Assembly: GCA_963796325.1 (NCBI GenBank)
Contig: CAWCLF010000001.1
Span: 1,860,001-1,924,000 of the forward strand
Source of the DNA: CAVYGN01 sp963796325
Lineage (GTDB): Bacteria; Spirochaetota; Brevinematia; Brevinematales; JAOACQ01
Reading direction: 5' to 3'
DNA length: 64,000 nucleotides
The notes beneath the pieces are model-generated. The model saw nothing but the letters and a program-made list of their open reading frames with translations. It was not told where the DNA came from and did no database searches. Positions 26,773-35,749 of the stretch are shown in pieces. Made by a program: the position numbers and the translations under genes. Position 1 is the first letter of the stretch; each line of letters opens with the position of its first letter.

Positions 26773-26819
26773 AGTTTGTATTACAAACTAAGTTTAATTA
26801 AGCGGATTGAAAATGTCAA
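26773..26819 (-). promoter_or_regulatory. Promoter with 17-base palindromic operator
   Basis: On the minus strand TTGACA (26819-26814) and TAAACT (26796-26791) are 17 bases apart. Directly after the -10 lies AGTTTGTATTACAAACT (26773-26789), eight-base arms around a central T. It would cover the transcription start of the membrane protein/regulator unit, so the encoded winged-helix protein is the natural candidate ligand. Confidence 0.68.
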
Positions 26820-26922
26820 TAGTTATAATCAAAATTATCGATTTTATTTTCAGCCTGATCCAAGCGGTTTTGCAGCCAAGCCTGCATAATTTAATAAATC
26901 ATCCATTGAATATTTAATTGTA

Positions 26923-26960
26923 CTGTTGACTTCCGACTGTTGACTGTCGACTGTCGAGTG
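26923..26960. repeat. GTCGAC-containing dispersed repeat, copy A
   Basis: The stretch alternates TGTTGAC, CGACTG and TGTCGACTGTCGA. Its 15-base core ACTGTCGACTGTCGA (26943-26957) is found exactly, in reverse orientation, at 38838-38852. The sequence is nearly self-complementary. It lies upstream of the dnaX promoter. Confidence 0.75.
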
Positions 26961-26965
26961 TTATT

Positions 26966-26994
26966 TTGATTTTTCCATCTTAAAGGCTTAAAAT
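26966..26994 (+). promoter_or_regulatory. Promoter for dnaX-ybaB-recR
   Basis: TTGATT (26966-26971) and TAAAAT (26989-26994) with a 17-base spacer, about 30 bases before the dnaX ATG. Good match. Confidence 0.58.
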
Positions 26995-27024
26995 ATATAA
27001 AAGGTTAATGGAGAAATCAATACG

Positions 27025-28560
27025 ATGGAATTCAAGGTTACCGCCAGAAAATGGAGACCCCAGTCTTTCAAGGATATAATAGGGCAGGAAAACCTTGTCA
27101 AAACCATTCAGAATTCAATCTCCGCGGGAAGAATACCTCATGCCTTTTTATTTTCAGGTGTTAGGGGAGTAGGGAAAACAACTACTGCCAGGATTGTCGC
27201 CAAGACTTTGAACTGCAGGAACCCTGCCGGTATGGAGCCTTGCAACGAATGCCCCTCCTGCGTCGAAATTACGGGCGGCTATTCGCTCGACGTGATGGAG
27301 ATAGACGGGGCGTCGAACAGGGGCATCGATAATATAAGGGAATTGAAGGATACGATATCGTATATGCCCCTGTCGGGCAAATACAAGATATATATTATAG
27401 ATGAAGTCCATATGCTGACGAACGAGGCATCCAACGCCCTTCTTAAAACCCTTGAAGAGCCTCCTTCCCATGCAATATTCATCCTTGCCACGACCGAAGC
27501 CCACAAAGTCATCCCTACAATTAAATCCAGGTGCCAGCATTTTATTTTCAAGAAAATTTCAGTTAAAAGCATAATGGAACAGCTCAGGAAAATATGCATC
27601 GATGAAAAGATCAAATTCACCGAAGAAGGACTTTTTATTATTGCCGGCGCAGCCGACGGTTCGATGCGCGACGCCGAAAGCACTTTCGACCAGGTCTGCG
27701 CCTACTCGGGCGGCGATATCAATGAGAAAAACGCGAGCGACCTCCTGGGAATACCGGATACCCGTTATTTTACCGAGATGATTGAATCCGCAGCCGGCGG
27801 AGATATAATAAGGATGCTGAAATCCGCAGATCTTTATATTGAAAATGTCGGCGACATCAAAATTTTTGCAATGAATATGATAAAATTCCTGAAAGACGGG
27901 ATTTTGATCAAAAAACTTCCCTACGATGACGAACTTATCAGCATAACCGAGAAAAAATACTCCGAACTTTCGACGCTCTTCAGCCCCTTCAAGGCTCTTG
28001 ATCTGATAAATATCATGAATATTTTCGTCGATCTTTACAGGGATTTAAAAGGCGATCCGGGCGAAAGGTTTTTGATGGAAACAGCTCTTTTCAGGATGAT
28101 GGATTATAAAAATATAATAAAAGCCGGAGACCTGAGAAATGAAATTCTCGCTTTTATAGAAAACGACAAAAATGGCAGGCCGGCAAATCAGCCCGAACCG
28201 GTAAACCAGCCGGCACCCGGCGATCCTCAAAAGATTTTATCGGCAATTTTATCGGAAAGCCCCGTTTACAGGTCGATGCTTAAATCCGTAAAAGGCATCG
28301 AGTTATACAACGGGACTTTGACTTTAAGCATATCGGATTCAAACTGTTACGAGTACATGGATCGTAATAAAAAAGAACTTGAACGCGAATTGCAGAAAAG
28401 AACGGGCCATGATCTCCTTATACAGCTCAAACTTGCGGAGGAAAAGAAAGCGCCGGAAGGGGAAGTGAAGCCTCAAAGTCCCGGAATAAGGGAAAAGGAC
28501 GATGAAAAACCGCAGCTGGTTAAGGAAATCATAAATCTTTTCGACGGAAAGATTCAATGA
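27025..28560 (+). CDS. dnaX: DNA polymerase III subunit gamma/tau
   Basis: The clamp-loader ATPase. The AAA+ core has FSGVRGVGKTTTARIVAK (Walker A), a zinc-binding cluster (NCRNPAGMEPCNECPSC), MEIDGASNRGID, IYIIDEVHMLTNEASNALLKTLEEPP and the SRC motif with IKSRCQHF. The C-terminal part includes a tau-like basic region with KLAEEKK but is short: 511 residues in total, shorter than in enteric bacteria. No frameshift signal for a separate gamma form was seen. It is followed 18 bases later by ybaB and then recR, a widely conserved order. Confidence 0.96.
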   Translation: MEFKVTARKWRPQSFKDIIGQENLVKTIQNSISAGRIPHAFLFSGVRGVGKTTTARIVAKTLNCRNPAGMEPCNECPSCVEITGGYSLDVMEIDGASNRGIDNIRELKDTISYMPLSGKYKIYIIDEVHMLTNEASNALLKTLEEPPSHAIFILATTEAHKVIPTIKSRCQHFIFKKISVKSIMEQLRKICIDEKIKFTEEGLFIIAGAADGSMRDAESTFDQVCAYSGGDINEKNASDLLGIPDTRYFTEMIESAAGGDIIRMLKSADLYIENVGDIKIFAMNMIKFLKDGILIKKLPYDDELISITEKKYSELSTLFSPFKALDLINIMNIFVDLYRDLKGDPGERFLMETALFRMMDYKNIIKAGDLRNEILAFIENDKNGRPANQPEPVNQPAPGDPQKILSAILSESPVYRSMLKSVKGIELYNGTLTLSISDSNCYEYMDRNKKELERELQKRTGHDLLIQLKLAEEKKAPEGEVKPQSPGIREKDDEKPQLVKEIINLFDGKIQ

Positions 28561-28578
28561 ATTTTAAGGAGGACGGCT

Positions 28579-28881
28579 ATGCCCGCCATTAATAATCTCA
28601 AGGATATGACAAAGTTAAAAAAGATGGCCGACGACACCAAGAAAATCATGGAAGAGATCAGGGCCACAGGGGTCTCCAAGAAAGGCTACGTAAAGATCAC
28701 GCTCGACGGGGAGAAGGGGCTCAAGAATATCGAATTTTCAAGCGAAGCCCTCAGAATAACACCGGAGGAGCTCTCCAAGTGCGCCAAGGAGGCCCACAAG
28801 GCTGCGGCAAGGGAAATCGACAAACATGTAAAAAAGCAGATGAAGAATTCAGGCCTCAGCAATTTCCTTATGGGAAAATAA
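28579..28881 (+). CDS. ybaB: Nucleoid-associated protein YbaB/EbfC
   Basis: The 100-residue protein has the YbaB/EbfC pattern: N-terminal helix with KLKKMADDTKKIMEEI, then KGYVKITLDGEKGLKNIEFSSEAL and a C-terminal helix with EAHKAAAREIDKHVKKQMK. It binds DNA as a dimer in homologues. It follows an AGGAGG ribosome site and sits between dnaX and recR, the usual order. Length is normal. Confidence 0.95.
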   Translation: MPAINNLKDMTKLKKMADDTKKIMEEIRATGVSKKGYVKITLDGEKGLKNIEFSSEALRITPEELSKCAKEAHKAAAREIDKHVKKQMKNSGLSNFLMGK

Positions 28882-28883
28882 TA

Positions 28884-29483
28884 ATGTTTTCCGCGGCTTT
28901 AAGGTCTTTTATATCCGTTTTTTCAGAGCTTCCGGGTATAGGCAGGAGGTCCAGCGAAAGGGTGGCTTATTACATCTTATACCACAGCCCGGAATTTTCC
29001 TTAAAATTGACTTCGGCGATAATGGATTTGAAAAATAATACTTTTGTATGCTCCATATGCGGAAATTTATCCGATAACGATCCCTGCAGCATCTGCAGCG
29101 ACGATTCCAGGGACCATGAAACCCTGTGCATAGTTGAAAATCCGTCCGATATTTATCATATCGAGTCGACCGACAGTTATCATGGCCTGTATCACTCTCT
29201 GGGAGGCGTTTTATCCCCCCTGAACGGTATTACTCCCGGCGACCTGTCTATAAAGGGGCTCATTGACAGGATTGAAACAGGCGGATTCGGCGAATTGATA
29301 TTTGCGACAAGCGCTACTACAGAAGGGGACGCAACGGTTTTATATATCAAGAATCTTCTCAAGGGCCGTAATATTAAATTTTCACACCTTGCCAGGGGAA
29401 TTCCCATCGGGTCCAGCCTGCAGTACGCAGGAAGCAAAACTCTTACGGAAGCTATCCGGGGCAGGGAAAAGTTAACCGATTGA
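28884..29483 (+). CDS. recR: Recombination mediator RecR
   Basis: The 199-residue protein begins with the helix-hairpin-helix motif (ELPGIGRRSSERVAYYIL). It then has a four-cysteine zinc finger (CSICGNLSDNDPCSIC) and a Toprim domain (CIVENPSDIYHIE to GGVLSPLNGITP), with C-terminal Walker-B-like helices. RecR with RecO and RecF loads RecA at gaps. The ATG at 28884 immediately follows the ybaB stop. An upstream open frame starting in ybaB is a shadow. Confidence 0.96.
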   Translation: MFSAALRSFISVFSELPGIGRRSSERVAYYILYHSPEFSLKLTSAIMDLKNNTFVCSICGNLSDNDPCSICSDDSRDHETLCIVENPSDIYHIESTDSYHGLYHSLGGVLSPLNGITPGDLSIKGLIDRIETGGFGELIFATSATTEGDATVLYIKNLLKGRNIKFSHLARGIPIGSSLQYAGSKTLTEAIRGREKLTD

Positions 29484-29540
29484 ATATCAGGATAGATCAT
29501 TAATATATCATTCCGTTATTAATAGAGTCGGGGAGATTAA

Positions 29541-31112
29541 ATGAAATTTTCAAAAGCCTTCAGAGTTACGCTTTGCCTGGAGCTGTTTTTTTTACTTTTC
29601 TCCTGCAGTTCAAAACCTGAGATTACAGACTGGGCCGTAACCGCCAATAATCCGGCCGGTATCGAAGCCTTCGTATTGACAGGACCGGGTTTGAATGCTA
29701 AAGATGTGACATTAAACGGCCTGTCGATAAACGCTTCTACCGTCGGATCTATTTCAGATTCGGTTAACGCGATCAGGCGGTCCGGATATCCCGATCCTCT
29801 GGCTATCGAGGTCAGCAGTAAATCGGAGGACTTTACAGCGGATTTTTCGACAAATTCGGGAAAGGTGCCCGGATTGTTCTATGGAATCAATATCCAGATC
29901 GCCAGCAAGCGCTTTCTTACATTGCCGAAATACAGGGAACTAATCCGCCACATCAAAGTAGACATAGCCAGGTTCCCGGGCGGCCAGGAAAGGGTATTTT
30001 ATACGCGAAACGGCGACGATATTCCGGATCTGGGCTCCTTTAAAAAATACCAGGAACTCCTGACGGGTAACGATGTTTCCAATTATATCTCCCTCTGCCG
30101 TGATTTAAAAATCGCCGCAGAACCGGAAATCAATATATATAACTATGACGAAGTTATGGAATCCAGCCTTATCGATCAAATCGTCAAGGGGTTAGGATAC
30201 GATCTAAAATACATTTCGGCCGGCAATGAACCTAATATAAATGCTTTCAGCAACTGGAATTATCTGGATTCTGCCGATGAAAGCGGCGCTGTAGCCGCTT
30301 ATACGCACAGGTATTTATCTTATTCGAAAATATTGAGGAAAATCAAACCGGATATTACGTTCGTACTGGGAGAATTGGGCGGAAATTCTGCGAAAGATCT
30401 GCCTTATATTCTTGATCAGTTAAAAGGAGACAATCCGGGTGCAGTATCGGTTCACTGGTATTTATTAGGGGATTGGGGAGAAAGCCCTTTATATCCCGGA
30501 TATCCTTCGATCAATCATCTTTCCGTAAGCGGCAATAACGGCATAAATATTAGTTCCCTCGGCCTCATGTACTCAAATATGAAGGATATTTCCGGCCGTT
30601 ATTTTCCGCATATCAGGCTTTTTGTCGGGGAATGGGGGGCTTCCTGGAGCGCTACCATGAATACTGTTGATATTCACGATACTCTTGCAACGGCTATTTT
30701 TACCGCTGAGGTGCATGAATACGCCAAAAATACCGGTTATGACTGCATCGAGTATTTCGGGCTTTCCGATCCCAAAAATTTTTATCCCTGGAACCCTGCT
30801 TTAATAGCCGTAGACGGCGATAATTTTACGGTAAGACCTCAGTATTATATACGTTTGATTTACAAATATCTCTGGGGAGACTGCATAGTCGAAGTCCGGG
30901 ACGCCCGCAGCGAAGACTATTCAATCTATGCGTCAAGCGATTCGAATTATAACTACCTGATGCTTATAAACAGGACGGAAAAAACAACTTTTGAAAAAAT
31001 TGTTAAAGTGAAGACCATGGATGCTGTAAAAAAATATAGAATCAAGATTCTTCCGCATGCGGTAACTGTCCTGAGATTGCGGGCGGGCAACAGGCGGGCA
31101 ACAGTTAATTGA
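29541..31112 (+). CDS. Clan GH-A-type glycoside hydrolase lipoprotein
   Basis: A lipoprotein of 523 residues with lipobox LFSC at Cys22. The central part resembles a clan GH-A TIM barrel: KVDIARFPGGQERVF, then ISAGNEPNINAF with Glu230 as a likely acid/base (the classical NEP context), VSVHWYLLGDWG, and LFVGEWGASWS with Glu364 as likely nucleophile. After these come barrel strands with CIEYFGLSDP and a C-terminal beta-sandwich. The family (such as GH39, GH51 or GH79) cannot be fixed by eye. Its last codons contain an 11-base tandem duplication (GCGGGCAACAG twice) that may have altered the natural C-terminus. Outer leaflet or periplasmic location is inferred. Confidence 0.7.
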   Translation: MKFSKAFRVTLCLELFFLLFSCSSKPEITDWAVTANNPAGIEAFVLTGPGLNAKDVTLNGLSINASTVGSISDSVNAIRRSGYPDPLAIEVSSKSEDFTADFSTNSGKVPGLFYGINIQIASKRFLTLPKYRELIRHIKVDIARFPGGQERVFYTRNGDDIPDLGSFKKYQELLTGNDVSNYISLCRDLKIAAEPEINIYNYDEVMESSLIDQIVKGLGYDLKYISAGNEPNINAFSNWNYLDSADESGAVAAYTHRYLSYSKILRKIKPDITFVLGELGGNSAKDLPYILDQLKGDNPGAVSVHWYLLGDWGESPLYPGYPSINHLSVSGNNGINISSLGLMYSNMKDISGRYFPHIRLFVGEWGASWSATMNTVDIHDTLATAIFTAEVHEYAKNTGYDCIEYFGLSDPKNFYPWNPALIAVDGDNFTVRPQYYIRLIYKYLWGDCIVEVRDARSEDYSIYASSDSNYNYLMLINRTEKTTFEKIVKVKTMDAVKKYRIKILPHAVTVLRLRAGNRRATVN

Positions 31113-31137
31113 CTAAATTAAAATATAACGCTATAAT
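31109..31137 (+). promoter_or_regulatory. Promoter for carD
   Basis: TTGACT (31109-31114) and TATAAT (31132-31137) are 17 bases apart, a near-consensus pair. The -35 overlaps the stop codon of the preceding glycosidase gene. Confidence 0.7.
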
Positions 31138-31176
31138 AAATCCGGTCATATTTTCTTTAAATATATGGAATTGTTA

Positions 31177-31665
31177 ATGTATAAAATAGGCGAAAGGGTG
31201 TTCTATCCTTATCACGGGGCCGGCGAGATACAGGGTGTTGAGGAAAAGGAAATACTCGGTCAGAAGAGGATCTATTATATCATCAGGTTTCCTCTTACAG
31301 AGACTACGATAATGGTACCTTCCGACAACACCAAGGAACTGGGCCTCCGCGACATAGCAAAGCCCAGGGAGATCAAAAAATGCCTCGAAGTGATCTCATC
31401 GGCTACAAGCGATGTCGACGAGGACTGGAAGATCCGCTACAAGAAGCATCAGGATATGCTTAAATCGGGCACCATAGTCGAAGTATCCATGGTGATCAAA
31501 AACCTGTTCAACAGGAACCAGGTTAAAGAATTATCGACAACGGAAAAAAAACTTTACAATACGGCGCTCAATATGCTTGTAAGTGAAATAGCCCTTTCTG
31601 TAGGCAAGAAGCAGGAAGATGTAAAGGACGAAGTTTTCAGGCTCTTAAGCGACTCTGTAAAGTAG
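31177..31665 (+). CDS. carD: CarD/CdnL-family transcriptional regulator
   Basis: A 162-residue protein from the ATG at 31177, the usual family start (MYKIGERVFYPYHGAGEIQGVEEKEI). An in-frame ATG lies four codons upstream at 31165. The N-terminal half is the RNA-polymerase-interacting Tudor-like domain (VFYPYHGAGEI, IYYIIRFPLTETTIMVP). The C-terminal half is the helical DNA-binding domain. CarD proteins stabilise the open promoter complex. They are found in spirochaetes and other phyla. It has a strong own promoter. Confidence 0.9.
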   Translation: MYKIGERVFYPYHGAGEIQGVEEKEILGQKRIYYIIRFPLTETTIMVPSDNTKELGLRDIAKPREIKKCLEVISSATSDVDEDWKIRYKKHQDMLKSGTIVEVSMVIKNLFNRNQVKELSTTEKKLYNTALNMLVSEIALSVGKKQEDVKDEVFRLLSDSVK

Positions 31666-31739
31666 CATCAATCCGCCCGGTCATTTTCAGGTAAGGTAGA
31701 TAGCGAACTTAACATAATATATCTTATAGGAAATTGAAC

Positions 31740-32261
31740 ATGGCGAAACCGATTGTTTGTTTGATCGCCTTATTTTGCTTCATATGGGGACAAAAACAGG
31801 CAGCTTTTTCCTATATATCGATAGATACCAACGATTTGAACCGTATAACGAACACTATGAACATGCCTAATGCCGAAGGCCTGACAAATATTCCCACAAA
31901 AACAGTTCCCGATCTTGAATATCCGAATAAATATCTTTCCACAGGTAAAATCGAGGTCGAAACGCCTGAAACTGCTCAAAGAAGGTTCGACCTGGTATTA
32001 TGGATTGCGATGCCTGCGATATTTTATCTGACTACATCCATAATGTACCTGAAAAATCAGTATGTTTTCAATACGATAAACGTCGACAATACGGACAACA
32101 ATTATATTTATTTCAGTACATTCATGATACCTATAGCAGCGGCTTATTATGATTATTTATACATGCAGGATCAGTACAGGGCCAAAGATAAATTTTTATC
32201 GAAGAATAACTCGCCTGAAGATTTATGCATGATCATTCCACTGTTTTATTACGAATTTTAA
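31740..32261 (+). CDS. Hypothetical secreted or membrane protein
   Basis: The 173-residue product has a signal-like N-terminus (MAKPIVCLIALFCFIWGQKQAAFS) with the ATG at 31740 following TAGGAAATTG. Two further hydrophobic segments occur: FDLVLWIAMPAIFYLTTSIMYL and YFSTFMIPIAAAYYDYLYMQ. I do not recognise a family. The N-terminal region before them is Asn/Thr rich. It stands between carD and a glycosyltransferase and may be co-transcribed with the latter (22-base gap). Confidence 0.62.
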   Translation: MAKPIVCLIALFCFIWGQKQAAFSYISIDTNDLNRITNTMNMPNAEGLTNIPTKTVPDLEYPNKYLSTGKIEVETPETAQRRFDLVLWIAMPAIFYLTTSIMYLKNQYVFNTINVDNTDNNYIYFSTFMIPIAAAYYDYLYMQDQYRAKDKFLSKNNSPEDLCMIIPLFYYEF

Positions 32262-32283
32262 TTGGAAACGGTATAACGGGATC

Positions 32284-33414
32284 ATGAAAGTGCTTGTTGT
32301 CAATTGGCGGGATATTCACAATCCGGAAGCCGGCGGAGCTGAAATATACCTGGATGAAATTTTAAAAAGGAAACCGGACGGCTGGGAAATCGATTATGTC
32401 GCCGCATCGTTCAAACAAGCGCCTCCGGTTGAGAAAACCGAAAATTATACGATCTACAGGATCTTCAATAATTTATTTTTTAATTTCACATTCAGGCATT
32501 ACTGGAAAACACATTTATCCGCAAAAAAATATGACCTTGTTATAGATTCGGTTTCCAAGATACCTCTTGCAACGCCGCTTTATATCAGGAATATCCCGAT
32601 TGTCGCAATACATTACCATGTCCATGGCAAAAGCCTGTTTAAAGAGCTGCCGTTCCCTGTGGCCTTTTATGTCTATTACATGGAGAAGATACTGCTTCAA
32701 TTCTATAAAAACACTCCTACGGTCCTCATTTCGGAAAGCAATTACAGCGAACTTGCCAGGGATTACGGATATAAAAATATCGTTATCGCATATCCCGGTA
32801 TAGAATTCGGCTTGATAAAACGGTATTCTCCGAATAATAGGTCGATTCACCCTACTCTTTTTTGTTTCGGAAGATTGAAAAAATATAAGCGTTTCGATCA
32901 TATTCTGAAGGCTTTCAGCATAGTATTGAAAAATTATCCTGGATCAAGGCTCATCATAGCAGGCAAAGGAGATGACGAGCCAAGGCTGAAGGAAATATGC
33001 AGGAGTTTAAAAATGGAAAATTCCGTCGATTTCCCGGGATTTATCACGGAAGAAAAAAAGGCTGAATTGATAAAATCTTCCTGGGCGTCCGCAATAACAT
33101 CTGAAAAAGAAGGCTGGGGAATCGTCGTCATCGAAGCGAACTCGGGAGGACTCCCTGTAATCGGTTATGATGTCGAGGGGATAAGGAATTCGATCGATGA
33201 CGGACATACCGGTTTTCTTGTTCCCAACGGGGACATCGGCGCTCTTGCCGATAAGATCGGGATACTCTTCGGCGACAGCCGGCTGAGGAATGATATGTCC
33301 GGGAATGCGGAGGAATGGTCAAGACGGTTTACCTGGGATAATACCGCAAAGATATTTTACAAACTGGTCGAAAACACCTTAAAGCAGAATAAAGAGAGGC
33401 TTGTAACAAATTGA
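32284..33414 (+). CDS. Glycosyltransferase, GT4-type
   Basis: The 376-residue cytoplasmic protein has the GT-B fold pattern of family 4 enzymes. The N-terminal part has NWRDIHNPEAGGAEIYLDEIL. The C-terminal part contains CFGRLKKYKRFDHILKAF, LIIAGKGDDEPRLKEIC and SEKEGWGIVVIEANSGGLPVIGYDVEGIRNSI, with the E-x7-E region used for sugar-nucleotide binding. The acceptor is unknown; surface polysaccharide or lipid glycosylation is likely. mutS2 overlaps its stop, using a TTG. Confidence 0.88.
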   Translation: MKVLVVNWRDIHNPEAGGAEIYLDEILKRKPDGWEIDYVAASFKQAPPVEKTENYTIYRIFNNLFFNFTFRHYWKTHLSAKKYDLVIDSVSKIPLATPLYIRNIPIVAIHYHVHGKSLFKELPFPVAFYVYYMEKILLQFYKNTPTVLISESNYSELARDYGYKNIVIAYPGIEFGLIKRYSPNNRSIHPTLFCFGRLKKYKRFDHILKAFSIVLKNYPGSRLIIAGKGDDEPRLKEICRSLKMENSVDFPGFITEEKKAELIKSSWASAITSEKEGWGIVVIEANSGGLPVIGYDVEGIRNSIDDGHTGFLVPNGDIGALADKIGILFGDSRLRNDMSGNAEEWSRRFTWDNTAKIFYKLVENTLKQNKERLVTN

Positions 33415-35747
33415 ACTACAGTTTCGACGCTCTGGAATTCAATAAAATTACACCTTTACTGGATAAATACATAAAAACTTACGCGGGAAAAATTGAAATT
33501 GAAAATATCAGGAAGGTAATCGAAGAAGGCAGCCCCGAAAACGAACTTAAACTGACGGAACAGATGACGAACTTCCTTAAATTCGATTCGAATATTTCTT
33601 TTGAAGAAATCGGCAATATTGAAGAACCGGTAGAAAACTCGAAGATTAAAGGTTATGCTCTCTCTATCGAGGACATTCTTGAAATAAAAAAAGCCCTGGG
33701 AATATTCAGGGATATATATGATGTGTTATGCCCTTTTGCCGTTAAATACAGCCTCGTTTTCTCAATGATGAAAGATATTTTATTTCCTGCCGGCCTGCTT
33801 AATGAAATAAACATCGCTATGGATGACAACGGTACAGTCAAAGATTCGGCATCTATAGAATTAAAAAGGATCAGGAAAAGGAAATCTTCGGTCAGGATCG
33901 AAATACATGCGGCTTTATCCTCCCTGATGGAAAAAAAGTCCTTCAGAGATACCGTCCAGGATAAGATCATCACGCTCAGGGAGGGCCGTTTTGTAATTCC
34001 TGTAAAGTCGCAATCCAAAAACACGATAAAACCGGAGTTAAAATATATCATCCATTCTTTTTCAAACACCGGCGGAACAATTTTTGTCGAGCCGGAAATA
34101 GTTATACCTCTGAATAATGAAATGATGGAAATCGACGGACTCGAATGGGCCGAAATAAACAAAATCCTCTTAAAAATAACCGGGCTGGTAAATGACAATT
34201 CCGCAGAGATTCTCTCGATCTTCAACATCATAGGAAAGCTCGAACTTCTCTACAGCAAAGCAAGGTTTGCTATCGAATACCGCTGTAATTTTCCTGAAAT
34301 AATTATGGACAGGCCTTTTATCAGGCTGAGAAAGGCTTATCATCCCCTTCTCGGTTCTAATTCCGTCCCCATCGATATCGAAGTCGGTTCCTCCTGCCAG
34401 GGACTAATAATCTCAGGCCCGAATTCCGGAGGTAAAACGGTAGCTCTGAAGACTGCCGGCCTGTGCACACTTATGGCGCTCTGCGGTATTCCAATTCCGG
34501 CGGACACTTCTTCTCAGATCGGATTTTTTAAAAAAATATTGGCAGAGATAGGAGACGAACAGAGCATTTCCGAAAACCTTTCCAGTTTTTCAGGTCATAT
34601 AGTCAGCATTTCAAGAATGCTCGGCGCCTGCGACGATTCGTCCCTTGTTCTTATAGATGAAATCGCAAGCTCAACCGAACCAAAGGAAGGCGAAGCCCTC
34701 GGCAAGGCTATAATACTGTCTCTTATCGAAAAAAGGGCTAAATTTGTAATAACCACTCATTATCATGCGCTTAAAGAGATTGCGTATAACGACAAAAGAG
34801 TAAAAAACGCTTCCGTGGATTTTGACGAGGAAAAGCTCATACCTCTTTATACATTGAAAACCGGGACTTCCGGATCGAGCTATGCATTCAGGATCGCTAA
34901 AAAATACGGCCTTTCCACAGGTGTCGTAGAGGCTGCGGAAAGCTATCTTAAAGAAAAATATTCCTCTGCCGAAACCCTCCTGAAAGCTATTGAACTGGAA
35001 AAAAACGACCTTGACAAAAAGAGGGGAATCATAGAAACCAATATCAGTGAAAGCCGGATCATAAAATCCCGTTATGAAAACCTCCTTAAAAATCTCGAGG
35101 AGGAAAAACTGTCTCTTCAAAAGAAGGGCCTGGGGCACCTGAGGAAAGAACTGGATGATGCATTGCAAGAAATTTCAGCATTAAAAAGCAGCTTAAAACT
35201 CAAAACCAAAGAAAGCCTTGTAAAGGCCGGGAAGGATATTAAAGAGGTTGAAAAGGTTTTGAAGAAATCGGAAGATGAGATTTTGAGGGGTGAAAGGAAG
35301 CGCCCGGACGGAATCGCTCCCGGAAGGAATGTCTATGTCGGAGGATTCAATAAAGAAGGGTACATAGAACAGGTGCTGGGCGACAAGGTAAGGGTCAGGC
35401 TGGGAATTATCAGCACTATCGTCGGGCTGGACGATATTTACAAATCGGATAAAGATGAGGTTTCAGGCGGGAGGGCGCCGAAAATATCTCTTTCCGGATC
35501 CCCTGTTCTTCTCGTTATCGATGTAAGGGGTAAAAACGCAGAGGAAGCCCTGAAAATAGTTGAAAAAAACATCGATCTTGCTTTTATCAAGGGAGTGCCG
35601 GGCATCTCAATTATTCATGGAAAAGGCGAAGGTATTCTCCGCAGGGAAATATGGAATTTTCTTCAAAAACAGGATAGTATTAAGAATTTTAACTACGCCA
35701 GGCCGGAAGACGGCGGGCAGGGTAAAACCATAGTGACGTTCAAATAA
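33411..35747 (+). CDS. mutS2: MutS2 endonuclease-type ATPase
   Basis: The 778-residue protein begins with TTG overlapping the previous stop. It carries the MutS-family ATPase: GPNSGGKTVALKTAGL (Walker A), SSFSGHIVSISRML, LVLIDEIASSTEPKEGEALG (Walker B) and FVITTHYHALK. A coiled coil rich in K and E follows. The C-terminus is a Smr domain with VIDVRGKNAEEAL and SIIHGKGEGILRREI. MutS2 processes recombination intermediates and, in some bacteria, splits colliding ribosomes. Its end is two bases from convergent prfB. No MutS1-type mismatch domain is present. Confidence 0.95.
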   Translation: MNYSFDALEFNKITPLLDKYIKTYAGKIEIENIRKVIEEGSPENELKLTEQMTNFLKFDSNISFEEIGNIEEPVENSKIKGYALSIEDILEIKKALGIFRDIYDVLCPFAVKYSLVFSMMKDILFPAGLLNEINIAMDDNGTVKDSASIELKRIRKRKSSVRIEIHAALSSLMEKKSFRDTVQDKIITLREGRFVIPVKSQSKNTIKPELKYIIHSFSNTGGTIFVEPEIVIPLNNEMMEIDGLEWAEINKILLKITGLVNDNSAEILSIFNIIGKLELLYSKARFAIEYRCNFPEIIMDRPFIRLRKAYHPLLGSNSVPIDIEVGSSCQGLIISGPNSGGKTVALKTAGLCTLMALCGIPIPADTSSQIGFFKKILAEIGDEQSISENLSSFSGHIVSISRMLGACDDSSLVLIDEIASSTEPKEGEALGKAIILSLIEKRAKFVITTHYHALKEIAYNDKRVKNASVDFDEEKLIPLYTLKTGTSGSSYAFRIAKKYGLSTGVVEAAESYLKEKYSSAETLLKAIELEKNDLDKKRGIIETNISESRIIKSRYENLLKNLEEEKLSLQKKGLGHLRKELDDALQEISALKSSLKLKTKESLVKAGKDIKEVEKVLKKSEDEILRGERKRPDGIAPGRNVYVGGFNKEGYIEQVLGDKVRVRLGIISTIVGLDDIYKSDKDEVSGGRAPKISLSGSPVLLVIDVRGKNAEEALKIVEKNIDLAFIKGVPGISIIHGKGEGILRREIWNFLQKQDSIKNFNYARPEDGGQGKTIVTFK

Positions 35748-35749
35748 AT

